64,000 nt of DNA from Symsagittifera roscoffensis (GCF_963678635.1 NC_087062.1:5694193-5758192); one strand, 5' to 3'; positions 45,501 to 53,932 are shown, numbered from the stretch's first letter. Notes: generated from the letters alone by a model not told the origin. Translations and numbers: made by a program.

Positions 45501-48500
45501 CCTTCAGATTTTCGTTCTGAAGTATTTGGTGATATGTTTCTAAAACTTTGAACATTTCGTCTTTTGTTTGTGATTGCATAAAAACATCGTCTAAATAGGT
45601 GATTGCGTTTTTCTTGAGTATTAGTGGTCTAAAAATTTTGCTCATAAAGGCTGAAAATGCTGCTGGTCCTATGGATATTCCATAGAATAAGCGGTTGAAT
45701 TCATATTGTTGGTTTCCGATAACAAATTGTGTTAAACGTCGTGATTGTTCATCTAGTGGCATTTGATTGTATGCACTATTCATGTCGGCGGTTGTGAAGT
45801 ATTTGCCGTTTATTTTTGTTAAAATAACTTGTATTGGTTCGATGGGCCAATTACATTTTGATTCATCTATTAGTGAATTGAGGTATCTAGCATCGAGAAC
45901 GATTTTTAATGATTCTCCTTTAGCTAGAATGATAACGGGGTTGATGAATGTGTTGCCTTTTGGTTGTTCTTCTTTATTAACTGGTGATATAATATTGTAC
46001 TGTTCTAAAATATCGAGTAATCTGTTTACTTTATCATGTAGGTGAATTGGTACTTTACTTGCTCTCTGTTTTTTGAAAACTGCGTCTGGTTTTAATGGGA
46101 GATGTAGTGATGAACTGATTTTGCCAACATCGAATTTTGATGTTGCATAGACTGATGAATATTTAATTAGCTGTTTGGCTAACTTTTCGAATTCGTCTTG
46201 TGTTATTTGTGAATGTTGGAAATTAAACATTGTTAAGAATTTCTGTTGGTTCTCTGTGTAGTTACTGATGTTGAATGTAGGTTTGAAATATGGAGTTTTT
46301 GTGAAATAATCCGTATTTCTGTTTTCGTTACTTATTATATTATTTATAGATAATTCTTCATTAAGAATTGTAGATTGGCAAATATCTAATAATTGGAGTA
46401 TATTATTTACGCGATAGGCTTTTTCGTGTATTGGTGATATTGTGGCGTTAGTTTCACAATATCCTAAAAGTCCTAAAGGTAATGTTACTTGGTAAGGTGT
46501 GTTGTTATAAACATGTAAGGAAATAATATCTGAATTCGAATTTTTCAAATATTTTATTGAAGAGATTGTGATTTTGAAAAATTTATGGATAGGTTTGAAT
46601 TCAAAATCTGACATATAAAATTTTTGTTTGTTTTGTTCTTTATCATATTGATGAACTTGTTTTATTGAAAAATTATAGATGTTTCCTGATAGTGGTTTCA
46701 GGTGTTTTCTTTGTTGGTTAAATATCGGATAAAATTTTGAAAAGAATGGTGGTTGTTTATTTAATCTTTGAAAAAATGTTAAGGATGTTTCTTTTGTTTT
46801 TGTATATTTATCTTTGATTAATATTTTACTATTTAGGATGTTAATTGTTGGTATGTACTTCGAAATGAATGGTATTCCAATGATATTATATTTAATATCA
46901 GTGATATGGAATATTTGTTTAAATGGTTTATTTAAAATTTTGCTTTGTTCCATTGTTCTGGTAGGGAGGAGAAATAATTGGATTTTTCCGTAGTTTATCA
47001 ATGTTGATCCTTGTGCTGTCGCTAGTTTGCTGGAGGTTTCAAGAGGTGTTAGCTTTGGGTGTAAAGTTTTTATTTCATTCCATGTGGGAATGTTTATTAT
47101 GTTTGATTCTGCTCCTGAATCAATTAAAAAATCTATTTCAAGGTCTGGTGGTTGAAATTCTTTATTTCTTGGGCTTTCTAAGAGAAATGGTATTGTCCAA
47201 ATTTTTTCTTTGGGTTGTTCTTTTTGTATATTTTGATAAATGTGGTTTGTATTTAAGCATTTTGTTTTGACATTTTGATTGGGTTGTTCTGTAGTATTTT
47301 TTACATTTATTTCTTGCGTTGTTGGAGTGGAATTAATGGGTGTAGTGTAATGATTTTGGAGAAATTCTGTTTGATTTTCATATATGTGTGATGGAAAGGG
47401 TTGTTCATATATGACAGATTCATAGTCATTTTCGACTTTTATCATATTGATAGCAAGAGTGTTTTCTGTATCACTTTCTGAATCTGATGATGTACAATTT
47501 ATTTGATTGAGTTGTAACGTATCAGTTACTGTGTCATCAATACCTGGGGGGTCTGATGTTGTTTCTGGGTTAGCTTGTACTTGATTGATTTGTCTTTGAT
47601 GTTTAGGTGTACTGCTTCTATGACGATTATTAGAATTATTATAGTTATTATTATTCCGATGTGGTGATTGGGAATAATTTCTATAACGATTATTATAACT
47701 TGGGTGTCGATTTTGTGAATTATTTCGCGATCTGTTTTGGTAATTATTGTTTGGTCTGTTATAGTTCGATCTATTATATGAGTTATTCCTTGATCGATTG
47801 TTCGGGTAATTCTGGTTTCGGTTGTTTGAATAACTTCTGTTTCGATTATAGGAGTAGTTTCTATTCCTATTGTATGATGAATTTCGTGATTGGTTGTTTG
47901 GATAGTAGTTATTTCTTGATTGAGAATTAGATCTAGAAACAAATCGTTGTGTATTTGAATTTGATCTGGAGTAGTTATTTCGACTATTTGGTCTATTGTA
48001 GTGATTTTGTGATGAATTATACGAGTTTCTTCGTTCTGGTGATCTTCCTCTATAACTTGAGTTATATGGAGATTGATTTCTTGTATAGCTTGTATTGTTC
48101 GGGAGTGGTTTTCCTGAACTGTTGTTGCTGTATACATTTTTGTTTGGTAAATTTTGATCTTTTTTCATGTATTGATAGAATGATTTATTTGGTTCTTTGT
48201 ATTTTTGAGGTTTATTTTGGCTATCTTGCTGTTTTTGTCTACATTCGGAAATACTATGTCCGTATCGTCGGCAATAATTACACCATTTTTTGAAAGATGG
48301 TTTGCCTTTAAAGTTCGGGTTCTTTTCGTAAATATTGAGTATTTCAGTGATTTTTTCAACGAGATCTGTTTCTGATTCTTGTATATTATTAATATTAGTG
48401 GGAGTCGTTTCAATTTTGTTAACGTATTGTAATTTCAGATTTTCCGTTTCTTCTAGTTTTATCGTGATTTCTGCTTGTTCTAGTTTGTCTACTAGTTTTC

Positions 48501-49086
48501 TAAAATCTAAATCGGGTTCTCGAATTGAAGAAGGATGGGATGCTCTCTTTTTTATTGCTATTTTCCTTAATTGTGGTGTTAAGGTCATCATTAAGATTTC
48601 TGTCATCTTTGTATTTTTATAGTCATGTGTATTTAGTGAGTATGCTTTTCGAACTAGTGTTTCGATTCGTACTGCTATTTGCTTGATGGTTTCGTTTGGT
48701 AATCTTCGAATTTCATTACATAAAACTCTTTGTTGTTGTTTGTTTCTTTCGGAGTCAAACATTTTTGAAAATTCTTGTGTAAATCTTTTCCAGTTTGATT
48801 TTATTTCTTGAGGTAGTACTGAAAACCATTTTTGGGCTGCGCCATCTAAGGTTGTTTGTATCAACGCTGTGCGTCGATGTATCCAGTTTTGATGTAGTGG
48901 CGTATTAATTGGTTCAGGTCCTATATTTAAAATCAAATTTGCTGTTACTGCATTTAAATAATCTTCTACAGAGTATTCAGGGTCTGTTCCTGTGAAAACC
49001 ATTAAAGGTTTGTTTGATGTTATTGATGATCCACCCATAAGGTATGGATTCATTGTCATTTGTAATGATTCTGCTGCATTTGGCAT
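42583..49086 (-). CDS. Retroelement Gag-Pol polyprotein (2,167 aa)
   Basis: A single intact frame. Residues ~25-215 resemble a retrotransposon capsid. A CX2CX4HX4C zinc knuckle lies at 269-282. An Asn/Arg/Ser/Tyr-rich, probably RNA-binding tract covers ~310-500. Aspartic protease with DSGA at 656-659. Reverse transcriptase ~1010-1215 with the catalytic YLDD at 1164-1167. RNase H ~1300-1435 (D1313, E1356, D1383, D1428). Integrase with H1676/H1683 and CxxC near 1713-1716, then D1748, D1808 and E1844 (DDX35E), and a GPY/F-like motif at ~2021. The C-terminal ~90 residues are Asn/Lys/Arg-rich with no evident chromodomain. It makes the DNA copy and integrates it. The ATG at 49086 lies 30 nt past the stop of the 552-aa ORF. 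The pol frame is open ~40 codons further upstream, overlapping that ORF in the -1 frame, so frameshifting or re-initiation could link them. Confidence 0.97.
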   Translation of the reverse strand: MPNAAESLQMTMNPYLMGGSSITSNKPLMVFTGTDPEYSVEDYLNAVTANLILNIGPEPINTPLHQNWIHRRTALIQTTLDGAAQKWFSVLPQEIKSNWKRFTQEFSKMFDSERNKQQQRVLCNEIRRLPNETIKQIAVRIETLVRKAYSLNTHDYKNTKMTEILMMTLTPQLRKIAIKKRASHPSSIREPDLDFRKLVDKLEQAEITIKLEETENLKLQYVNKIETTPTNINNIQESETDLVEKITEILNIYEKNPNFKGKPSFKKWCNYCRRYGHSISECRQKQQDSQNKPQKYKEPNKSFYQYMKKDQNLPNKNVYSNNSSGKPLPNNTSYTRNQSPYNSSYRGRSPERRNSYNSSQNHYNRPNSRNNYSRSNSNTQRFVSRSNSQSRNNYYPNNQSRNSSYNRNRNYSYNRNRSYSNNRNQNYPNNRSRNNSYNRSNYNRPNNNYQNRSRNNSQNRHPSYNNRYRNYSQSPHRNNNNYNNSNNRHRSSTPKHQRQINQVQANPETTSDPPGIDDTVTDTLQLNQINCTSSDSESDTENTLAINMIKVENDYESVIYEQPFPSHIYENQTEFLQNHYTTPINSTPTTQEINVKNTTEQPNQNVKTKCLNTNHIYQNIQKEQPKEKIWTIPFLLESPRNKEFQPPDLEIDFLIDSGAESNIINIPTWNEIKTLHPKLTPLETSSKLATAQGSTLINYGKIQLFLLPTRTMEQSKILNKPFKQIFHITDIKYNIIGIPFISKYIPTINILNSKILIKDKYTKTKETSLTFFQRLNKQPPFFSKFYPIFNQQRKHLKPLSGNIYNFSIKQVHQYDKEQNKQKFYMSDFEFKPIHKFFKITISSIKYLKNSNSDIISLHVYNNTPYQVTLPLGLLGYCETNATISPIHEKAYRVNNILQLLDICQSTILNEELSINNIISNENRNTDYFTKTPYFKPTFNISNYTENQQKFLTMFNFQHSQITQDEFEKLAKQLIKYSSVYATSKFDVGKISSSLHLPLKPDAVFKKQRASKVPIHLHDKVNRLLDILEQYNIISPVNKEEQPKGNTFINPVIILAKGESLKIVLDARYLNSLIDESKCNWPIEPIQVILTKINGKYFTTADMNSAYNQMPLDEQSRRLTQFVIGNQQYEFNRLFYGISIGPAAFSAFMSKIFRPLILKKNAITYLDDVFMQSQTKDEMFKVLETYHQILQNENLKAAPDKSHFFLTRVKFLGHNIERKTITPLKSRIDAIQKLQPPTNKKKIQEFLGMLNFLSKYVYKMQLYLRPFYNILRQQNNFEWNTEHQTRFEEIKKLLTEQISNTIPDPDQPFYAMCDASNFGIGAALLQSHNGTNKMNLISANSRLFTQAELRLSTLMRECTAIIYTLTEYEFLILGSKHPTVLFTDHKPIIFLFTQKSNPNHRVYRFQLILMKFPNLHIVWTAGKNLALPDTLSRNTPPELLTRKTTVEIPKNIKFYLAENETSPRLECKYAVKTDIEQSQINNLQHFPLYLDCQNNHYEVDLLGTSTFKPIPYSQWIKNNTQQKRTKQHLPKKDHFPLIEKEDLTDKINLSGPQTNDSKYTINQVFDLHDPLDTIPLSKFEIENIFLPPTETITISTLKQYQNLDPVIRQLKSWHKYKTKPIKADSTILGNKTLLRYFRKFNNTTINENTDLLEYNQNESTVPCLPLSMILIAFNISHTQNIKGHSGSEKTYSNFIQNFYFPNAPIWIKVLCNDCIVCQLNKPYPNQKQIAQKQDFKGQSLYFNHRISFDTKGPISPSSEGNSYIMVIVDAFTHYVALNPVPHCNAYYAYTTLYEHWIAKFGLPEILVTDNGTEFINNEIITLCHLYNIKHKPRTSHAPWTNGLVEGMNRSLQEYLRCIINGNDTKYTEWSADVKLFPLAYNSQITTTLGMSPYEMVFNQKPRKPIMFTANSHKNAQGYCQPNKDSICYNLPLHTHDEDHFHHPQILKLASGTHTEWILNRDKKHNEIYQKITKKLLQRQNINEQINSRFTPASDLKIGTFVLIPNFNTHKGISKKLQPLRKGPYQIIAKPTDVTYKIIDSNKKEIVQHRNNLLPYYPKEYALRELTQLYSFTGLKIVQNEPHLKNTEQNDNPTENQNTKPTATKNNTQNHKESPKQRKNRKMTEQIIPQEEIDKSEHRKTTRLRNQPRKNYKMFIPQSKILKKVEFKK

Positions 49087-49115
49087 TTGAGAAAAATTTG
49101 AAAGTTGGTTTCTTG

Positions 49116-50774
49116 TTATTTCATGTTGTTGAAGATAATATGGGAGTGGTATTTCGTTGTGTGTGTAGTCATTGGATTTTGTCGTTGAATTGGTTGAAAA
49201 GATTGTATATTAATTGGATTTTGTTGTTGAATTGGTTGTTGATATTGTGCATCTATTGATTGTGGAGAAAAATTTCTATAATTTGTACGTGTTTTCTGTA
49301 TTCCTTGTCTACGATATTCTGGAGTATTATATATCTGGCTGTATGTATTATCATCTGAGAATAAATAATCCATTTGATAAGATGTTTGTTTTTTATTTTT
49401 ATTTTGTTGAAAAAATGGGTAATTTTCACTCCGATCCTGTGGAGGATCTGGTTGAAAATTTTCGGAATTATATTGGGTCGTTGGGTTATCCCAGTTTCGA
49501 GGTTTTGTATATTGATTAAAATTTCTTTGTGGTTGATAATTTGTTTTTGATGGATGTGTATAATTATAATTATGGTCTGCAAAGTTGTTTCTAGTGAATG
49601 TTTTGCGTGTTTTTGATGGTATTGTCATGGGTCTGTATGTTTGGTAATCCATATGTGAATATTTTGGAGCAACCGAAGGTTTAACGGTTGATTGTAAGGT
49701 TACCTGTGTTTGTGAAGGATTTGTATTTTTTGGTGTTGTTAAATTCGGGCGTATTGGTGAAATACTTTGTTGTGTAGTTGTTGTGTGTACAATTTCTTCA
49801 TTTATGAAGTGTGATGGTGTCTGTATATCTTGTTGAGTAAGATTCCTAGTTCCATTGAGGTTTTCGTTGTGTATTACTGTAGAATTTAAACTATTATTTT
49901 GTGTATCGGGTAAAAATGTATTATAGTTTAATGGTGTTGCATCTATTGTTAATGGTATTACTCTTACGTAATCTCTTATGTAAGATATTGTACCTATTGC
50001 TTGACTTGAGATTGATTGTGGAAAGTTTATAAATGCGGGATGAGACCATTCGGGGTCCCAAACATAATCTGATTGTTCTGTGATAGCGGTATCATCGTTC
50101 GGATTTTGGGGTCTAAAATTTTTTCTTGCTTGTGCAATTAAATCAATATTGTGTGTGAAATAATCTATTATGAACCATGCCAAGATTTTTTGTAAATCGT
50201 GTTTGGTATGTTGTGAAACGTCGTCTTTCGTGAAATTTTCTTTAATGATGTTTAAATAACTAGAGAGTAGTGTGATTTCATGTCGTACTCTTAAATGTTT
50301 AGATGTTTCTGTCGGTGAGACATTTGTTAATGGGAGTTCATTTTCTAATATCGAAATATAACTATATATTATTGCGAAAACTTCATTGGTGAAAATGGAG
50401 TTTGCTCTTTGTGAGTTATGGTATTGGATGCTTTTTATATATTCTGAAAAAACTTTTGAAAATTCTAAATCAAGATCGTCTGTTTGTATAGTATATGTTC
50501 TATTATTATGGTTTGGGGAAGTGAATTCTATAGAGTAGATTCCGTACTGTTGTGTTATGTTGCATATATCTTTTAGATAGTGATCTATGATTTGTCTTTT
50601 GATTTTTACATCGGGGAACTCTGTTTTACATGGACTGATTCCGGGTTCAAATAAATTTACGAGTAAATTTTGACAAAATATGTGTTGTCCTCTATCAGTA
50701 TCTGCATCTACTATAAAAGGAAAGATTTCATCATCATCTGGAGTTTCTTCACCTGGGGTGTGCGTTGAACTCAT
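49116..50774 (-). CDS. Retroelement Gag-like upstream ORF (552 aa)
   Basis: The ORF is ATG-initiated and intact. The acidic N-terminus (Asp/Glu-rich in the first 25 residues) is followed by a ~250-residue helical-looking region, then a ~280-residue Asn/Gln/Pro/Tyr-rich C-terminus. There is no CCHC knuckle and no protease motif. Its place between the leader and Gag-Pol suggests a structural protein (an extra matrix- or capsid-like Gag), but Gag-Pol already carries its own capsid and knuckle, so two Gag-type proteins may coexist. The 3' end overlaps the upstream extension of the Gag-Pol frame by ~94 nt in the -1 frame. I see no classical slippery heptamer there. Its start overlaps the end of the 155-aa ORF by 26 nt. 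Confidence 0.8.
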   Translation of the reverse strand: MSSTHTPGEETPDDDEIFPFIVDADTDRGQHIFCQNLLVNLFEPGISPCKTEFPDVKIKRQIIDHYLKDICNITQQYGIYSIEFTSPNHNNRTYTIQTDDLDLEFSKVFSEYIKSIQYHNSQRANSIFTNEVFAIIYSYISILENELPLTNVSPTETSKHLRVRHEITLLSSYLNIIKENFTKDDVSQHTKHDLQKILAWFIIDYFTHNIDLIAQARKNFRPQNPNDDTAITEQSDYVWDPEWSHPAFINFPQSISSQAIGTISYIRDYVRVIPLTIDATPLNYNTFLPDTQNNSLNSTVIHNENLNGTRNLTQQDIQTPSHFINEEIVHTTTTQQSISPIRPNLTTPKNTNPSQTQVTLQSTVKPSVAPKYSHMDYQTYRPMTIPSKTRKTFTRNNFADHNYNYTHPSKTNYQPQRNFNQYTKPRNWDNPTTQYNSENFQPDPPQDRSENYPFFQQNKNKKQTSYQMDYLFSDDNTYSQIYNTPEYRRQGIQKTRTNYRNFSPQSIDAQYQQPIQQQNPINIQSFQPIQRQNPMTTHTTKYHSHIIFNNMK

Positions 50775-51216
50775 TTTTTCGTTCGATAACTGTTAATATG
50801 TAATTATTAATGTGTCGAATTGGTTGATTCCAATTGTATAGATGTACTGGTTTTTGTTTGTACTGTTTTTTTATTCTTCTTTTTCCTCTTTGTGATGAAT
50901 TTGAAGTTGTTTCTGAGTCAGAAAAATATAATTGATCGGGAAGTGGGTAATTTTTATTTATTGATTCTTTTAGTTTGTAAAGTTCGTCTAAACTGTTGGT
51001 TTCTGATTCTGAAAATGCGTTTCGATTTTTTGAAAATCTTTTTCGTGTTATTTGTCTTTGTTTAGTTATTATTTTTCTCTTTAGTGTTTGTCGTTTTGTG
51101 CGAATGTATCCAACTGTTTGTGTATGAGGTGTGATTACAAGGTCGTATTTTTTGTTGTCTATTTCACAATTGTGTAAAATGATTGTTTGTTTGTTTCCTA
51201 GGTTTTTAAATGACAT
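50749..51216 (-). CDS. Retroelement basic accessory protein (155 aa)
   Basis: The ORF is ATG-initiated. Residues ~38-65 and ~113-122 are clusters of Arg/Lys (for example RGKRRIKKQYK), resembling nuclear-localisation or RNA-binding basic motifs. Ser/Asp/Glu-rich segments around 68-75 and 98-108 lie next to them. No membrane segment. Position before gag and composition invite comparison with regulatory proteins of complex retroviruses. That is inference and no homology is claimed. It overlaps the 552-aa ORF by 26 nt. Confidence 0.6.
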   Translation of the reverse strand: MSFKNLGNKQTIILHNCEIDNKKYDLVITPHTQTVGYIRTKRQTLKRKIITKQRQITRKRFSKNRNAFSESETNSLDELYKLKESINKNYPLPDQLYFSDSETTSNSSQRGKRRIKKQYKQKPVHLYNWNQPIRHINNYILTVIERKNEFNAHPR

Positions 51217-52147
51217 AAGGTTTAGAATGACGGATGCAAAAAGTTGTTAAATGATTTCTATTTTCCTAAACTGTTAGTTCTTACGATTTTTTGGTTAGCT
51301 TAACCTGGGTCTTTTTGTTCAGGGTTGGAGAGAAAAGTATATCGATTCCGAAGAATGATTTTTACTTTCTCGTGACTAGTATAAGCTAAGGTGTTAACTT
51401 ACTTAATCTTACTTAGGGGTAGTGATTGTGTTCAAGGGTTGGAGAATAGTAAATCGATCCACAAGGTTCAGGTATAATTAGAACGCGAGTAGTTCGTTAG
51501 ATACTATTTTAAACTTACTAAGTCTAAGATTTATCCTGGGTCTGGTAAGAGGGGGGGTCAAGTGAAGGATGAATAACCGAAGTTCTTCACTATTTATCCT
51601 AATTTGAATGATTAGTTTTGTTTAAAAATTTCTATTAGTCTTGGGTCTTTAGAAAGGGTTGGGTAGTGAATCGACGTTTGAGGTCGTTAGACACTAATTA
51701 AGTGGGTGGGGGAGAACAAAGTTGTTCTGGTTGATCCAAGGATAGGCCTTGATGATCAAATTTAAAATTTAATTAAGTAGAAAATGATTTAAGATCCAAG
51801 GATAAGCCTTGATGATCTGGTTTTTAAATTAAGTGACTTTAAATTTTAATAAAGTTTTAAATTTGTGTAAAGGAAAGATTTAGTGTTTTGATGATATTAG
51901 TGAGTTGATGATTGCTGTTATGTTTTAGGTGATGAAGCTGGAACAACAGGATGATTTATGATTACTAACCATTTATTGTCATGCTACTAATTTTTATTTT
52001 TTTTTTCTAATAAATATTTTTCAAACATGTTTTGTATATTACTGCAGAGTTTTAGAAAAACGATCTTAGATCTTTTTATCAATCGTTATTGTATAATATT
52101 AATTTTGTTTAGCGCCTGAAATGATTTTGAAGAGTAACTTCAAGGTT
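51217..52147 (-). repeat. Retroelement leader with degenerate internal repeats
   Basis: Three related blocks occur near 51320-51355, 51430-51465 and 51648-51680: (T)TCAGGGTTGGAGA, a short A-rich stretch, then (T)ATCGAT. A second repeat, GATCCAAGGATARGCCTTGATGATC, occurs at 51733-51757 and 51793-51817, 60 bp apart. Repeats in a retroelement leader may act as protein-binding insulator sites or RNA packaging signals. Confidence 0.6.
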
Positions 52148-52381
52148 TTATGTTTGCAAATGGAAATCTAAATTCATTGCAAGTAGTATTCGAAATATAA
52201 AAGTTTGTTCTGGCTTTTGCCGAACTATCATATAACTATACGGCAAGTTTCTACTTTGTCGTATGTCGTCTTTGGTTCGTCGTCTTCTTCCAATTCCGGG
52301 TAGTTCTATTATGGTTCGGAATATTGGCTCTGATCTATTGAGTCGGAGAGACATTTCAATTAAATTGTTGTCGTATAACAT
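52148..52381 (-). CDS. Short leader ORF of the retroelement (77 aa)
   Basis: The ORF is ATG-initiated and is the first ATG-started frame of this size after the primer-binding site. It contains a basic GRRRRTK cluster in its middle and a hydrophobic C-terminal third. It may be a small regulatory protein or simply an upstream ORF that limits scanning. No family recognised. Confidence 0.35.
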   Translation of the reverse strand: MLYDNNLIEMSLRLNRSEPIFRTIIELPGIGRRRRTKDDIRQSRNLPYSYMIVRQKPEQTFIFRILLAMNLDFHLQT

Positions 52382-52449
52382 TTTGTAAATGTTTTTGTCT
52401 AATTTCTAATCTAATTTTGGTTAATTCTAATCTAGTAAGGTCTTGTTCG

Positions 52450-52467
52450 AGACTTATGGTCGCACCA
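52450..52467 (-). promoter_or_regulatory. Primer-binding site
   Basis: Two nucleotides inside the 5' LTR the coding strand reads TGGTGCGACCATAAGTCT. This begins with TGG, as required to pair with the CCA end of a tRNA. The plus strand is thus a tRNA-like 3' end, GGTCGCACCA preceded by a TTCGAGA T-loop-like sequence. I cannot name the tRNA. Confidence 0.75.
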
Positions 52468-52469
52468 GA

Positions 52470-52879
52470 TGAGTTATGACAGGGGTGTATAACTCATAGA
52501 GTAATTTCGGATAGGGTACACCGTCTGCTCGTCACGCTATCTTATTTTCGGCCGGATAGATTCGTGCAACTTCTTAGTCTAATACCGATCCTAATCTTAC
52601 TCTTATACTATCTAGTCTCAGGTTGTTTAACTAGTCTCTGCTAGGCTCAATAGATCTAGGGTATACTGGTTTATTGCGGCTGCTGAAGTGCTCGGGAGAG
52701 TCCAACTAATTTCTAAGTTAAATTCAAATCTCTCTGGTGCTGAAATTACAAGTAACTTCAGCACTTACAAATAAGTGGGTTGTTAGTTAGATGGATCATG
52801 ATTGGTTAATATTAAATACTTTACATTGGTAAAACATTTAATTTATCCAATCATAAAATATAGTTTAGATCAGGTTCCA
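52470..52879 (-). repeat. 5' LTR (410 bp)
   Basis: This is a copy of 34005-34414 with no difference that I can see. As the upstream LTR for the minus-strand genes it should contain the promoter. The coding strand starts TGGAACCTGATC and has CCAAT-type boxes within the first 100 nt. Confidence 0.95.
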
Positions 52880-52883
52880 CAAC
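52880..52883. other. Target-site duplication CAAC (right)
   Basis: It matches CAAC at 34001-34004 and marks the integration point within an older element. Confidence 0.85.
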
Positions 52884-53181
52884 GCTCGAGACGTTTTTTG
52901 ACAAAACGGCGAAAAACCATCGAAGAGTGTTTGTTAAAATACTGCGCAAAATCGATTAAGAACGACTAAAAAATCAGAAAAAGAACAAGTCTAAAAGAAA
53001 ATAGCCGTATGGCTAAATGTGTGCGCAATCACTCCGAAGCATCTAGTATAGTCAAGAAGAACTAAGATAGGTTTATAGAACTCTCGAACTTGTTTGATGT
53101 ACATCTCAGCACAGGAAAGACTCGAGAAAATGCAATGATGAGGTCTAAAAGAGGACCCGAGTCGAGATTTTTCACCTAATT

Positions 53182-53255
53182 TGAAGCAAGAATTGAGCAG
53201 TTTGAGCGTTTTTTTTTAGACAGTTACGCTCAAAATCTTGCTTCAAAATGAGCGG
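53182..53255. repeat. Inverted repeat (hairpin) in the old element
   Basis: TTTGAAGCAAGAATTGAGC is followed about 25 nt later by its imperfect complement GCTCAAAATCTTGCTTCAAAA. A further GAGC(G/A)GTTTGAGCG unit repeats on both sides. It could form a stem of about 18 bp with one mismatch or bulge. Confidence 0.6.
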
Positions 53256-53429
53256 TTTGAGCGGTTTTTGAACGGTTTATCTAAAAAAAAATGGCTCGAG
53301 CAAAATGGCGAAATACAAGAACGCGTTCTCAGTGCGTTCTCAAACCTGATTTATTTACTGCCTAAATCTGGATTTATGCTTCAGTGACTGATGAAGCGTG
53401 ATAGCGAAAAGAAACTGGTCGAGTGCCAA

Positions 53430-53932
53430 AAAGAAAACTTTTGCAAGGCTCCATTATACAGATCTATGGCAGAAGGCAATGGTGGATGCTGTAGATTTCA
53501 TATGTTGGCCTGACATCAGTCGAGAAATCGTTGAAAGCGTGCCAGGTATGCAGAGAATTCACGTTCTTTGGTAGGAAACTATTTCTAAAACTAAATTAAG
53601 TCCCAAACAACTGCAAAATTTTATCGCAACCTAATGATGAGGTTCAGTTGGATTTTGCAAATACTTTAGAAAAAATACAGTGATAATCTATATGTACTGG
53701 TAGCCATAGATTGTTTTGTTATTCAAATTTTTTTATTGATAATAACTAAATTTGCGACAGCCAAGAAAATTCTGAGAAGAGGTATTCGGGTTCAGAGCAT
53801 ACCAAAAAGCTTAGAAACTGATCATGCAAGGCCGTTTAAGTCAGCATTGACGAAAAAAACTTTGCGAGTCATGGGATTGACCACGTAATATCACAGCTAG
53901 ACGGTCACAAAGCAACGGGATTTACGAAAAAA
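53430..53932 (+). pseudogene. Decayed retroelement integrase fragment
   Basis: Reading with frameshifts, the plus strand shows an integrase zinc-finger end (a tryptophan-proline WPDI-like segment and ACQVC near 53550). An LDFAN segment near 53646 holds the position of the first catalytic Asp. A hydrophobic VAIDCF strand follows near 53700, and a TDHA segment near 53820 holds the second Asp position. Stops and indels break it several times, and the region of the catalytic Glu is lost where the sequence runs into (TACAA)n at 53930. It belongs to an element different from the intact giant one, since the residues around the Asp differ. Confidence 0.65.

Larger units (their letters stand above)
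34005..52879 (-). mobile_element. Giant intact env-bearing Ty3/gypsy-type LTR retroelement (18,875 bp)
   Basis: Two 410-bp direct repeats (34005-34414 and 52470-52879) begin TG, end CA and are flanked by CAAC/CAAC. Transcription runs on the minus strand, so 52470-52879 is the 5' LTR. Order 5' to 3': LTR, primer-binding site, leader with a 77-codon ORF, 155-aa basic protein, 552-aa Gag-like protein, 2,167-aa Gag-Pol, two small transmembrane ORFs, a 378-codon ORF without ATG, 872-aa Env-like glycoprotein, 597-aa unknown, 3' untranslated region, purine tract, LTR. The polymerase domain order PR-RT-RH-IN identifies Ty3/gypsy (or retrovirus) rather than Copia. I see no difference between the LTRs and no break in the main frames, so the insertion is recent and may be competent to transpose. 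The size is well above the family norm. Confidence 0.95.

Noticed and set aside
47526-48137. 203-codon minus-strand ORF rich in Ile/Thr
   Set aside because: It overlaps the Asn/Arg/Ser-rich tract of Gag-Pol in another frame. Low-complexity codons keep the shadow frame open.
47661-49519. Plus-strand ORFs opposite gag and the Gag-like ORF
   Set aside because: Antisense shadows with Tyr/Phe/Cys-rich composition typical of the reverse complement of Asn/Arg-rich coding sequence.
34005-52879. Reading the 18.9-kb block as two separate elements sharing LTRs
   Set aside because: Only one pair of LTRs, one PBS and one TSD are present, all genes are on one strand, and adjacent ORFs overlap at the ends.
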